From: CAVSRC01 sp963798195
Lineage (GTDB): Bacteria > Pseudomonadota > Alphaproteobacteria > Rhizobiales > Kaistiaceae
Assembly (NCBI GenBank): GCA_963798195.1
Contig: CAWCSF010000011.1
Span: 66,031-130,030 of the forward strand
Direction: 5' to 3'
Length of the DNA stretch: 64,000 nt
Position 1 is the stretch's first letter. Each line of letters starts with the position of its first letter. The translations under genes were made by a program, and so were the position numbers. Below the pieces are notes generated by a model. That model was not told the DNA's origin, searched no databases, and saw nothing but the letters and a program-made list of their open reading frames with translations. Of the stretch, positions 9,448 through 17,166 are shown one piece after another.

Positions 9448-9888
9448 ATGCCGATCGAACTGAACACGCCAGATCAGGACGAACGTCGGGTCTTTCCCGC
9501 CATGCTGCGCGGTTTTACAGGCCGCTGCCCGCATTGCGGCGAGGGGCGGCTGTTCCGCGCCTACCTGAAGCCGGTGGACACCTGCGCCGCGTGCGGCGAG
9601 GACCTCAGCCACCAGCGCGCCGACGATGCACCGCCCTACATCACCATCGTGCTGGTCGGGCACATCCTCGTGCCGCTGATGCTGGCGCTCCAGTTCACCA
9701 CCGATTTCGCGGTGACGACGTATCTGGCCGTCTACCTGCCGCTCACCGCGGCCCTCGCCTTCGGGCTGATGCAGCCCGTCAAGGGCGCCGTCGTGGGGCT
9801 CCAGTGGGCGCTCCGCATGCACGGCTTCGACGGCAGCGCCGATCCGGACGCAGCGCCGGAAGGCTTCCTGCCGACGTCACAGTCGTAG
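9448..9888 (+). CDS. DUF983 family membrane protein
   Basis: A 146-residue protein with two CxxC knuckles near the N terminus (CPHCGEG and CAACGED), spaced as a zinc ribbon, then two hydrophobic helices (about residues 65-85 and 90-115). This is the DUF983 pattern; its biochemical role is not established. In Hyphomicrobiales this gene commonly lies between rnr and rpmG, as it does here. The ATG at 9448 follows a GAGG-like sequence and the conserved region begins shortly after it. Confidence 0.88.
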   Translation: MPIELNTPDQDERRVFPAMLRGFTGRCPHCGEGRLFRAYLKPVDTCAACGEDLSHQRADDAPPYITIVLVGHILVPLMLALQFTTDFAVTTYLAVYLPLTAALAFGLMQPVKGAVVGLQWALRMHGFDGSADPDAAPEGFLPTSQS

Positions 9889-9891
9889 ACT

Positions 9892-10823
9892 TCACTCGCC
9901 GCGGTAGGCGGGATTCTTCAGCTCATAGACCGCGCCCGGCGCATCGGGCGAAAACAGCGAGACGGGCGCGGTGACGTAGAGCCGCGTGTCGTTTGCGCCG
10001 AGCGCCATCGCGGTCACGTAGGGCTGCTTGAACGCCACGGTCGTGATCAGCCGTGCCTGCCTGTCGACGATCAGCATGTGACCGGCGCCGTATTCAGCGA
10101 TGTAGAGGTTGCCAGCGCGATCGACCGCCAGTCCGTCCGGGCCCACTTCCCAGCCCCAATTCGGGTCGTGACGTTCGATCTTGTCGAGCGCAACGAAGAC
10201 CCGTCGCCCGGAGAGCGTTCCATCGGCGGCGACGTCGAAAGCGAGAACCCGCCGGCTGAGATGCTCCGACACGTAGAGCGTCTTGCCGTCCGGGGTCAGC
10301 GCGACGCCGTTGGAGTAGTGGATGCCCTCGGCCACGCGGGTGAGCCGGCCCGACGCGGCGAGATAAAGCACCGCGCCCTGTGCCGGAGCGGTCGGCGAGA
10401 AGAGCCCGGACGAGGAGAAATAGACCCCGCCCTTGGCGTCGTTGACCGATGCGTTCGGGTCCATGAACGTCTGGCCATCCGCGTCGCGGGTGATCATCTC
10501 GGCCGTATGGCCGTCCAGGGATACCCGGGCAACGGCATTTTCCCGGTGGCAGAGGACGATCAGGCATCCCCTCGCCGCCCCGCGCCACCGAGGTCGGCCC
10601 GCAGCCCCGCCGCGACCAGAGAGGCGTATTGGCGTGGCCGTCCCACGTCATGACGCGGTCGGCGCCCATCTCGGCGTAATAGAGGGTCATCGCCGTCGAC
10701 CAGCGGGCCTTCCGGATAGGGCGAAGCCGGGTTGATCGCGACGGGCTGGCTACCGGCAGCCGCGCCCGGATGGCCCTGAAGAACCGCCCCCAGGAGCACG
10801 ATCCCGCCCAGAATGCTTGACAT
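9892..10823 (-). CDS. SMP-30/gluconolactonase-type beta-propeller, secreted, with two frameshifts
   Basis: Encodes a six-bladed propeller of the SMP-30/gluconolactonase/LRE type, likely hydrolysing sugar lactones in the periplasm. From the ATG at 10823 there is a signal peptide (SSILGGIVLLGAVLQG then AAAG) and the typical YPEGPLVDGD. One extra base near 10688 moves the frame to TLYYAEMGADRVMTWDG, and one extra G in the run 10568-10571 moves it to GCLIVLCHRENAVA. The remaining frame, with SNGVALTPDGKTLYVSE and DGLAVDRAGNLYIAEYG, runs to the stop at 9892. Both breaks are single-base insertions that restore normal family sequence, so sequencing error is likely. It interrupts an otherwise conserved DUF983-rpmG neighbourhood on the opposite strand. 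Confidence 0.8.
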
Positions 10824-10878
10824 TCGGGCCGCTGAACCTACTGTGCCGGCCAAATCTTAAGCCTCCGAGGGACCCGCC

Positions 10879-11046
10879 ATGGCCAAGGCCGCCACCATCA
10901 AAATCAAACTCGTCAGCTCCGCCGACACCGGTTTCTACTACGTCGCCAAGAAGAATTCGCGGACGAAAACCGACAAGTTGGTGATGAAGAAATACGATCC
11001 CGTCGCGCGCAAGCACGTCGAGTTCCGTGAGACCAAGATCAAGTAG
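10879..11046 (+). CDS. rpmG: Large ribosomal subunit protein bL33
   Basis: A basic 55-residue ribosomal protein beginning MAKAATIKIKLVSSADTGF and ending HVEFRETKIK, which is the L33 pattern of alphaproteobacteria (the cysteine-free form: no zinc ligands are present). It is followed within 25 bases by a strong intrinsic terminator. Position next to pleD-divK is typical for Hyphomicrobiales and Caulobacterales, here in convergent orientation. Confidence 0.96.
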   Translation: MAKAATIKIKLVSSADTGFYYVAKKNSRTKTDKLVMKKYDPVARKHVEFRETKIK

Positions 11047-11066
11047 TTTTGGGCAGGATACCAACG

Positions 11067-11096
11067 AAAAAAGCACCGCTTTCGCGGTGCTTTTTT
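11067..11096 (+). terminator. Intrinsic terminator of rpmG
   Basis: A perfect 7-bp stem GCACCGC (11073-11079), loop TTTC, GCGGTGC (11084-11090), preceded by six A and followed by six T. The A-run extends the stem and makes the structure usable in both directions. It lies 27 bases after the rpmG stop. Confidence 0.93.
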
Positions 11097-11454
11097 ATTG
11101 TCCGGCGGAGGTACCGACCGGCGAATGAGTGGCCGGTCCAGAACGGGTTTGTACGAGGAGGCCACTCAATCCGTTCTGGAACCGGCCGACCCCACGGACC
11201 CAGGAGATGCGGCGGACCTGAGCACTCCGCGGGGTTTCTCTAGATTTGTCTGTCTTTCAGGAAGTCGCCGGGCCTGTCCGGCTCTCAAAACCGCTCGTCC
11301 CGGCGCGTCTTTCAACCTGAAAGGACGCAAGGGGACCATAGACCGGCTTGCGAAATTCGCCAATCGATATCCCTAGGCTTTTACTCAAAAGGCGTTTCTT
11401 AGTAAAGCGTTAGCGTTAATTCACCGGCTTAAGAACTACGGACAAGCTATCCGG
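11097..11454. other. Gene-free interval with a long imperfect inverted repeat (possible structured RNA)
   Basis: Between the rpmG terminator and the end of pleD there is no gene I can support. The interval holds GGCCGGTCCAGAACGG (11131-11146), which pairs with CCGTTCTGGAACCGGCC (11171-11187) apart from one bulged base. A second, competing pair is GAGTGGCC (11127-11134) with GGCCACTC (11160-11167). Two mutually exclusive stems over the same bases suggest either a small structured RNA or a relic of a repeat. The 3' part (11380-11440) is AT-richer, without recognisable sites. Confidence 0.5.
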
Positions 11455-12822
11455 TCAGGCGGCGGCGGCGACCCGGTTACGGCCATCGCGCTTGGCACGA
11501 TAGAGCGCCGCGTCGGCACGTTTGATCAGATCGTCCGCGGTGTCCGCAGGAGACGTCAGCGAACAGATGCCGATCGACACCGTCACCTCCACGCGCTGAC
11601 CGTCATCACCGATCGGAAACGGATCTGCAGCGATCTTCTGTCGCAACCTTTCGCCGACGAGCAGAGCAAGGGCAGCGTCGGTATCCGGCATCGCGACGAC
11701 GAATTCCTCGCCACCCATCCGGCACGCGAGGTCGATGCTGCGCACCGCGCGCCGGACGCGCCGCGAGAATTCGCGAAGCACTTCATCGCCGGCTGCGTGT
11801 CCGTAATTGTCGTTGACGCTCTTGAAGTAGTCGATGTCCATGACGAGAACGGACAAGGGCTTCTCGCGCGCCGTCGCTTGCTGCACGAGCGAAGCGAGGT
11901 GCCTTTCGAGATAGCGGCGATTGTGCAGGCCTGTGAGGCCGTCGGTGACCGCCAACTCCATCGTCATCTGCACGCTGTCGCGCAAACGATCCGAGAATCG
12001 CTTGCGGCGAATCTGCGTACGCACCCGGGCCTGCATTTCGTTGCGGTCGATGGGACGGACGAGATAGTCGTTCACGCCGAGATCGAGTGCGCGCATCAGG
12101 CGGGTGTTGTCTTCGGGATCGACGATGACCAGAATCGGCAAGCCACGCGTGCGATCGAGCGAACGCAGATGCGAACACAGCCGTAGGCCGTCTATCTGCT
12201 GTAGGTTCAAGCTGATGATGACGAGATCGTAATCGCCCTCGGCAGCGCGGAAGAGCGCCTCCTGCGGGTCGGCCTCGTGGTCGACCGTGTTTGACGGCGC
12301 GAGGGTTTCAACAATCCTCTCAACCGTCGAAGGAGAGTCTTCGACCAGCAGAACCTTGCCGCCTCCCTCGCCAACTCCCGTTGGGTCAAGCACAATATCA
12401 AGACCGATCTCGGTCGATGTGGCGGCGCGCGCCATCAACTCATCTGTGAGCGTCTTCAGACGCACCAGGCTCTTCACCCGCGTCGTCAGGGCAATGTCGT
12501 TTACCGGTTTGGTGAGGATATCGTCGGCGCCCGCCTCCAGACCCGCTACACGGTCGGACGGCTGATCGAGGGCAGTGATGATGACGACCGGAATGTGCGC
12601 CGTGCGCGGATTGGATTTCAGGCGCCGGCAGACCTCAAGTCCGTCCATACCCGGCATCATGATGTCGAGCAGAACGATGTCGCATTGAGCCTGGGCGCAA
12701 ATCTCCAGCGCCCGCGGACCGTTCGTCGCCGTCATGACCTCGAAGTATTCCGCCGCCAGCCGCGCTTCGAGCAGCTTGGCGTTGGCAACAATGTCATCGA
12801 CGACGAGAACGCGTGCAGTCAT
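11455..12822 (-). CDS. pleD: PleD-type response regulator / diguanylate cyclase
   Basis: Makes cyclic di-GMP in response to phosphorylation and drives the motile-to-sessile transition in Caulobacter; a cytoplasmic, pole-associated protein. The 455 residues comprise a receiver with the phospho-acceptor Asp53 (IVLLDIMMP), a second receiver in which the acceptor position is replaced (LVIISLNLQQ), and a GGDEF domain with GGEEF. An RSID inhibitory-site motif lies five residues before GGEEF, so product inhibition is expected. This matches Caulobacter PleD, whose second receiver is also degenerate. The gene follows divK after 9 bases, so the two are probably one transcript. Confidence 0.95.
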   Translation of the reverse strand: MTARVLVVDDIVANAKLLEARLAAEYFEVMTATNGPRALEICAQAQCDIVLLDIMMPGMDGLEVCRRLKSNPRTAHIPVVIITALDQPSDRVAGLEAGADDILTKPVNDIALTTRVKSLVRLKTLTDELMARAATSTEIGLDIVLDPTGVGEGGGKVLLVEDSPSTVERIVETLAPSNTVDHEADPQEALFRAAEGDYDLVIISLNLQQIDGLRLCSHLRSLDRTRGLPILVIVDPEDNTRLMRALDLGVNDYLVRPIDRNEMQARVRTQIRRKRFSDRLRDSVQMTMELAVTDGLTGLHNRRYLERHLASLVQQATAREKPLSVLVMDIDYFKSVNDNYGHAAGDEVLREFSRRVRRAVRSIDLACRMGGEEFVVAMPDTDAALALLVGERLRQKIAADPFPIGDDGQRVEVTVSIGICSLTSPADTADDLIKRADAALYRAKRDGRNRVAAAA

Positions 12823-12831
12823 TCGGTTGCC

Positions 12832-13203
12832 TCAGCCGTCGCCGATGTAGGCTTTGACGGTCTCGAGGAACTTGCCCACCGAGATTGGCTTTGACAGATA
12901 GGCTTCACACCCGCCCTGGCGGATGCGTTCCTCATCGCCCTTCATCGCAAACGCCGTGACTGCGATGACCGGGATCGCGCGCAACTCATCGTCCTCCTTG
13001 ATCCACTTGGTGACCTCCAGCCCGGAGACTTCCGGCAACTGAATGTCCATAAGGATCAAGTCGGGATGGTGTTCCCGCGCGAGGTCAATCGCCTCGAGGC
13101 CATTTCGGGTCTGCACTATGTTGTACCCGTTGGCTTCAAGCAGATCATGGAAGAGTTTCATGTTGAGTTCGTTGTCTTCCACGACCAACACGGTCTTCGC
13201 CAT
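12832..13203 (-). CDS. divK: Single-domain cell-cycle response regulator DivK
   Basis: A 123-residue stand-alone receiver. It starts MAKTVLVVEDNELNMKLF, has the acceptor Asp at residue 53 (LILMDIQLP), and carries the conserved Thr/Lys switch residues (VTAFAMKGDEE, YLSKPIS). In Caulobacter DivK links the PleC/DivJ kinases to DivL-CckA and so to CtrA activity; the same role is inferred from its location directly upstream of pleD and near ctrA and chpT. The ATG at 13203 is the homologous start; the frame extends further upstream without conservation. Confidence 0.95.
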   Translation of the reverse strand: MAKTVLVVEDNELNMKLFHDLLEANGYNIVQTRNGLEAIDLAREHHPDLILMDIQLPEVSGLEVTKWIKEDDELRAIPVIAVTAFAMKGDEERIRQGGCEAYLSKPISVGKFLETVKAYIGDG

Positions 13204-13308
13204 TTGGCTGTTCCTGTCGCCGCCACAAATCCGGAAAGTCGTGGCAGCATGTCGCGATTCCCGACGCGCCGGAAGGTAGGCCGCATTCGTTTCGGAAAGG
13301 GAAATACG

Positions 13309-13587
13309 ATGTCCGAAAAACGGCCCTATCTCGCACGCGACGCGGCCGAACAACTGGCAATCGACGCCTTGGCCTATTTGGCCACCCAGCCCGAGGCGCT
13401 CTCCCAATTCCTCGCCCTTTCAGGCATTGGTCCGACAACTCTCAGAACGGCTGCGATGGAACCGAGATTTCTCGGCAGCGTACTCGATCACTTTTTGGGG
13501 AACGAGACGCTCCTCGTCGACTTTGCAAGCACGGCCGGGATCGCGCCGGAGACAATTGGACGCGCACGACAGACGCTCGAATCATGA
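13309..13587 (+). CDS. DUF3572 family protein
   Basis: A 92-residue helical protein beginning MSEKRPYLARDAAEQLAIDALAY, with the conserved ALSQFLALSGI and LGSVLDHFLGNE segments. This is the DUF3572 family, widespread in Hyphomicrobiales next to divK; function unknown. It is transcribed divergently from divK and overlaps the next gene by an ATGA, so it is probably translated together with the acetyltransferase. Confidence 0.87.
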   Translation: MSEKRPYLARDAAEQLAIDALAYLATQPEALSQFLALSGIGPTTLRTAAMEPRFLGSVLDHFLGNETLLVDFASTAGIAPETIGRARQTLES

Positions 13588-14219
13588 GCACCCCCGGTAA
13601 AAATACGATGCTCGTCGCTCTCGATGGCACCACCGACCTGCCGCCCGGCAAGATTGCCAACGTCGTCACCTTCCTTGAGCGCATGCCGCCGGACGGGGAA
13701 ACTCCACCCAAGTCCGCCTTCAGCATCGTCGCGGTCGACCGGCCAGACGTCGCCTGGTACCGCAACCTGTATCGACGTATCGGCGAAAACTGGTTGTGGT
13801 TCTCCATGGCTATCATGCCCGACGCGGAACTCAGGGCCATCCTCAATGCGCCTGGGACGGAAATCCTTGCCCTCGAACGCGACGGACGCGCTGACGGGCT
13901 CGCGGAACTCAGCTTCGCTAAACCCGGAGAAGCAGAGATCGTGATGTTTGGGGTGGTTCCCGATTTGACGGGCACCGGCGCTGCCAAAGCGCTGATGAAC
14001 GCGGCGCTCGCACGAGCCGCAGCTCGGCGCGTCGGCCGCGTGTGGTTGCATACATGCACCTTCGACCATCCGGCCGCAGTGCGCTTTTACCTCAAGCGCG
14101 GCTTCCGCGCCTTCAAATATGCGATTGAGATCAGTGATGATCCACGGCTCAGCGGCCATTTGCCGTCGGGTGTCGCGCCGCACGTGCCGATCATCGAAAC
14201 GGGCGCGCGGGAGCGCTAG
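13584..14219 (+). CDS. GNAT family N-acetyltransferase
   Basis: A 211-residue protein of the GCN5-related acetyltransferase fold, probably acetylating a small-molecule or protein amine with acetyl-CoA. The acetyl-CoA loop region is visible as EIVMFGVVPDLTGTGAAKAL (about residues 116-135), followed by the typical HTCTFDHPAAVRFYLKRGF strand-helix. An N-terminal extension of about 60 residues precedes the core. The start overlaps the stop of the DUF3572 gene. The substrate cannot be deduced. Confidence 0.85.
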   Translation: MSTPGKNTMLVALDGTTDLPPGKIANVVTFLERMPPDGETPPKSAFSIVAVDRPDVAWYRNLYRRIGENWLWFSMAIMPDAELRAILNAPGTEILALERDGRADGLAELSFAKPGEAEIVMFGVVPDLTGTGAAKALMNAALARAAARRVGRVWLHTCTFDHPAAVRFYLKRGFRAFKYAIEISDDPRLSGHLPSGVAPHVPIIETGARER

Positions 14220-14221
14220 AC

Positions 14222-14611
14222 CTAGCGGGTGGCGGTGGCCATCCCACGGTGGGGCGCGGCGGCGCTGGCCCTCTCGGCTGCGCTATCGCGCTCGGCGATC
14301 GCCTCGATCTTCTGGAGGTCATCGGCAGCCTCATCGCGCTCAATAAGCGCGGCGGCGAGTTGCACCTTTAGTTCCTCGGCCGACGCCGCGAGATTGTCGC
14401 GTCGCTGCATCGCAGCCTTGGCGAAGGTCGAGTAGGCAAAGTGCCCCGCATCGCGGATGCCGGTGCGCTCCTGCTCGGCGTTGATCTGATCGTCGAGTTC
14501 CTTCGCCATGCGTTCGAACTCGCCGATCATCGTCTCGATCTGCGCGACCTGCCGCTGCTTTTCGGCGGCATGAAACCGCTTCAGACGGATCTGGCTGTCA
14601 CGAGACTTCAT
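14222..14611 (-). CDS. fliJ: Flagellar export chaperone/stalk protein FliJ
   Basis: A 129-residue, highly charged coiled-coil protein starting MKSRDSQIRLKRFHAAEKQR, typical of alphaproteobacterial FliJ, which couples the FliI ATPase to the flagellar export gate. Heptad-like helices run over nearly the entire length. No other flagellar gene is present in the window: fliI is not found on either side, and the gene ends convergently against the acetyltransferase. It is divergent from ctrA and shares its regulatory region. Confidence 0.82.
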   Translation of the reverse strand: MKSRDSQIRLKRFHAAEKQRQVAQIETMIGEFERMAKELDDQINAEQERTGIRDAGHFAYSTFAKAAMQRRDNLAASAEELKVQLAAALIERDEAADDLQKIEAIAERDSAAERASAAAPHRGMATATR

Positions 14612-15002
14612 TTTACACCACTCCCTGGGACCCGCTCACGAAGGCATTCAACCGGCCCTGCCCCGGGCCGCTAACGGTTCGTTTACTTCTCGCGTTAATC
14701 ATGGACGACGATGGTTTAATTCGCGGTAAACCGAAATCGTCGGATTTGGTCTCGTTTCTCTGAATCCTCTGAATCACTTAGAGCAGTTTGCTAAACGTGG
14801 TTAAGAGAATCTAAACAACGGGAAACGACCGACAACTCAATGTACTGCGGAATATGGTCCAGACATTTGATTAATGTGCCTGTACCGGGAAAAGAGAGTT
14901 TGTTAACCATTGGCGGGTAGCGTCACGAATCGGGGTTAACCGTTTCTTCGTGTCGACGGCGTCGGTCGGCACGCCAAGCCCGGAAAGGCCAGGGGGATTG
15001 GC
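14612..15002. promoter_or_regulatory. fliJ/ctrA divergent control region with CtrA-like boxes and GANTC sites
   Basis: A 391-base AT-richer region between divergent fliJ and ctrA. Two sites fit the CtrA consensus TTAA-N7-TTAAC with one mismatch each: TTAA-N7-TAAAC at 14716-14731 and again at 14801-14816. A weaker CTAA-N7-TTTAC lies at 14671-14686, and single TTAACC half-sites lie at 14903 and 14936. Four GAATC sequences (14762, 14771, 14807, 14927), the CcrM methylation motif, fall within 170 bases; the third overlaps the second CtrA box. This arrangement resembles the autoregulated, methylation-sensitive ctrA promoter of Caulobacter. Binding itself is inferred. Confidence 0.72.
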
Positions 15003-15704
15003 ATGCGAGTTCTTCTGATCGAGGACGACAGCGCGACAGCGCAGAGCATCGAACTGATGCTCAAGTCCGAGAACTTCAACGTGTACACGACAGATCTCGG
15101 CGAGGAGGGTGTCGACCTCGGCAAGCTCTACGACCACGACATCATTCTGCTGGATCTGAACCTCCCCGACATGTCGGGCTACGAGGTTTTGCGCACGCTG
15201 CGCCTGGCAAAGGTCAAGACGCCGGTCCTCATACTCTCCGGCCTCGCCGGCATCGAGGACAAGGTGCGCGGTCTCGGTTTCGGCGCCGACGACTACATGA
15301 CGAAGCCGTTCCACAAGGACGAGCTGGTCGCGCGCATCCACGCCATTGTCCGCCGCTCCAAGGGCCATGCCCAGTCGGTCATCACGACCGGCGACCTCAC
15401 CGTGAACCTCGACACCAAGACGGTAGAGGTCAACGGACAGCGGGTGCACCTGACCGGCAAGGAATACCAGATGCTGGAGCTGCTCTCGCTCCGCAAGGGC
15501 ACGACGCTCACCAAGGAGATGTTTCTCAATCATCTCTACGGCGGCATGGACGAGCCGGAACTCAAGATCATCGACGTGTTCATCTGCAAGCTGCGCAAGA
15601 AGCTGGCGGCGGCCACCGGCGGACAGAACTACATCGAGACGGTCTGGGGCCGCGGCTACGTGCTGCGCGAACCTGAAGACCACGAGATACGCGAAAGCGC
15701 CTGA
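15003..15704 (+). CDS. ctrA: Cell-cycle master response regulator CtrA
   Basis: An OmpR-type transcription factor that controls cell division, flagellar and DNA-methylation genes and, in Caulobacter, silences the origin. The 233 residues hold a receiver with acceptor Asp51 (IILLDLNLP) and a winged-helix DNA-binding domain (GKEYQMLELLSLRKGTTLTK, then VDVFICKLRKKL-like helix and YVLREP). Residues 1-125 are almost the canonical alphaproteobacterial sequence. The short hydrophobic C terminus (ESA) is compatible with ClpXP turnover. It is transcribed alone and ends in a strong terminator. Confidence 0.98.
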   Translation: MRVLLIEDDSATAQSIELMLKSENFNVYTTDLGEEGVDLGKLYDHDIILLDLNLPDMSGYEVLRTLRLAKVKTPVLILSGLAGIEDKVRGLGFGADDYMTKPFHKDELVARIHAIVRRSKGHAQSVITTGDLTVNLDTKTVEVNGQRVHLTGKEYQMLELLSLRKGTTLTKEMFLNHLYGGMDEPELKIIDVFICKLRKKLAAATGGQNYIETVWGRGYVLREPEDHEIRESA

Positions 15705-15748
15705 CGCTTCCTGCCCGCGCCGCCCTCCCTCGGCGCGGCAAATACGAG

Positions 15749-15781
15749 AGCCCCGCCTCCTCCCGGCGGGGCTTTTGTTTT
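15749..15781 (+). terminator. Intrinsic terminator of ctrA
   Basis: A 9-bp GC-rich stem, AGCCCCGCC (15749-15757) and GGCGGGGCT (15765-15773), with a 7-base loop and followed by a T-rich stretch. It lies 45 bases past the ctrA stop and separates ctrA from the convergent receiver gene. Confidence 0.88.
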
Positions 15782-15812
15782 GGCGATCCGATGAAGAAGT
15801 CGCCGAACGGAA

Positions 15813-16178
15813 CTAGAGCATCCCGACTTCGTGGAGCTTGGCCTCGACCAGAGCCCGGTCGAACGGCTTCAGGATGTATTCGTCAGCGCCGGCGCGCAGC
15901 GCCTTCGCGATCTGGGCCACATCCGCCTCGCTCACACAGAAGACTATCTTGGGAACACGCCCGCTCTCCATCTGGCGGACGTTCGCCAGGACCTCCAGTC
16001 CGTCCTTCACGGGCAGGTGCCAGTCGAGCAGGATGACATCGGGCATGGAACGACGGCAGGCGTCGACCGCCTCGTTGCCGTCCGCAGCCTCGGTAACCTT
16101 GAAGTCGAAGCCCTCGAGGATACGCCGGGCGACTTTCCGGATGACGCTGGAATCATCGACGATCAGACAATGCTTCAT
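15813..16178 (-). CDS. Stand-alone CheY-like receiver protein
   Basis: A 121-residue receiver with the acidic pocket VDDS at residues 7-10, acceptor Asp52 (VILLDWHLP) and the Lys of YILKPFD. It has no output domain. It lies 121 bases downstream of chpT on the same strand, and such a receiver commonly accompanies chpT and ctrA in Hyphomicrobiales. It is not CpdR by sequence as far as I can judge; a role as a phosphate acceptor or sink in the CckA-ChpT relay, or in chemotaxis, is possible but unproven. Confidence 0.85.
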   Translation of the reverse strand: MKHCLIVDDSSVIRKVARRILEGFDFKVTEAADGNEAVDACRRSMPDVILLDWHLPVKDGLEVLANVRQMESGRVPKIVFCVSEADVAQIAKALRAGADEYILKPFDRALVEAKLHEVGML

Positions 16179-16299
16179 GACAACCCCTCGGCACGGTTCA
16201 TTGGCCGCCCAACGGCAAGGGGCGCAGGTTCCGCGTTGCGTGGCAGGCTAGGTCGGGGCGGTTAATTTTGCCTGAACCGGCGAGCGCGGCCGACGAAAT

Positions 16300-16944
16300 T
16301 CAACCCGCGGCTGAAGCGTCGATAACTACGTCCTCACCATCGAGCTTCGCCGATATGCTGACGCCGCAATCCCGGGCCAGGGCGCCGGTGTAGTACGCCT
16401 GAACGCCGTGTGCATCGATCAGCGTATCGCCAGTCTCGCCCGGGACAAGCTTTTCGAACGCCGCGGGCACGCGGGCGCTGGGCCCGGAAGACCGCAACAC
16501 GAAATGCGCCGGCGACGCCAACTCGACGTGGACCTTGACACTGCCGCCGCGCGGCACGGCCGCATTGGCCAAGAGGATCAGGTTGAGCAGCAACTTGACC
16601 AAGTTCTTCGGCATCAGAACGCGCGGCGCTTCCCAGCCGAACTCGGCCTTCTCGCCCTGCATGTAGCCGGTCGCCACCTTCTCGGCGTCGCCGAGATCGA
16701 TCTCGGCGCCGGCCGAGCCCGCTGCGCCGAAAGCGAGGCGCGCAAACTGAAGCTTGGCCGATGCCTGGCCGGCACTTCGCCGGATCAGGCCAAAGGCGAA
16801 GTCCCGCATCTCGGCGCTATTGTCTTCGTCAAGCACCTCGAGGCCGTTGATGATGGCGCCAACCGGCGAAATGATGTCGTGACATACGCGGCTGCATAAC
16901 AACGCAGCCAGGTCGAGCGCCTGCAATTCGACCTGTTCGGTCAT
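16300..16944 (-). CDS. chpT: Histidine phosphotransferase ChpT
   Basis: Relays phosphate from the hybrid kinase CckA to CtrA and CpdR. The 214-residue protein has the dimerisation helix with the phospho-acceptor His22 (SRVCHDIISPVGAIINGLE) and a degenerate ATPase-like C-terminal domain without a usable nucleotide site, as expected for the ChpT family (HPTransfase, formerly DUF2328). The VLMPKNLVKLLLNLILLA helix is also typical. Together with ctrA, divK and pleD nearby, most of the cytoplasmic relay is encoded in 6 kb; the kinase CckA is not in the window. Confidence 0.95.
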   Translation of the reverse strand: MTEQVELQALDLAALLCSRVCHDIISPVGAIINGLEVLDEDNSAEMRDFAFGLIRRSAGQASAKLQFARLAFGAAGSAGAEIDLGDAEKVATGYMQGEKAEFGWEAPRVLMPKNLVKLLLNLILLANAAVPRGGSVKVHVELASPAHFVLRSSGPSARVPAAFEKLVPGETGDTLIDAHGVQAYYTGALARDCGVSISAKLDGEDVVIDASAAG

Positions 16945-17166
16945 GGTTCCTCCGGCGTGCAGAATTACCAGCGAACCGGCAAATCAGGCCGGCCCGGCGA
17001 CACCTTCGGGGATACACCGCGCTCCCGCGCGTGCCAACCGGCAGCCATTGTGCTGGCTCATCGTGTCGGGGATCACGTCAGCGCCCTTTTTTCGTCTAGA
17101 ATCAGTGCGATTCGCCCGCACGTTCAAGGGGCATGGGACGACAGTGAACCCAGAGGGACCATCGTG

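Noticed and set aside
6981..9467. 828-codon open frame on the minus strand opposite rnr
   Set aside because: It is an antisense shadow of the GC-rich codon pattern; composition is His/Asp/Val/Arg-rich without any recognisable domain, while RNase R on the plus strand is complete.
11098..11376. 92-codon frame downstream of rpmG
   Set aside because: It runs through the inverted repeat, has no ribosome-binding site and resembles no family.
11404..11440. TTAA pair near the end of pleD as a CtrA box
   Set aside because: The two TTAA are separated by 9, not 7, bases and lie between convergent gene ends.
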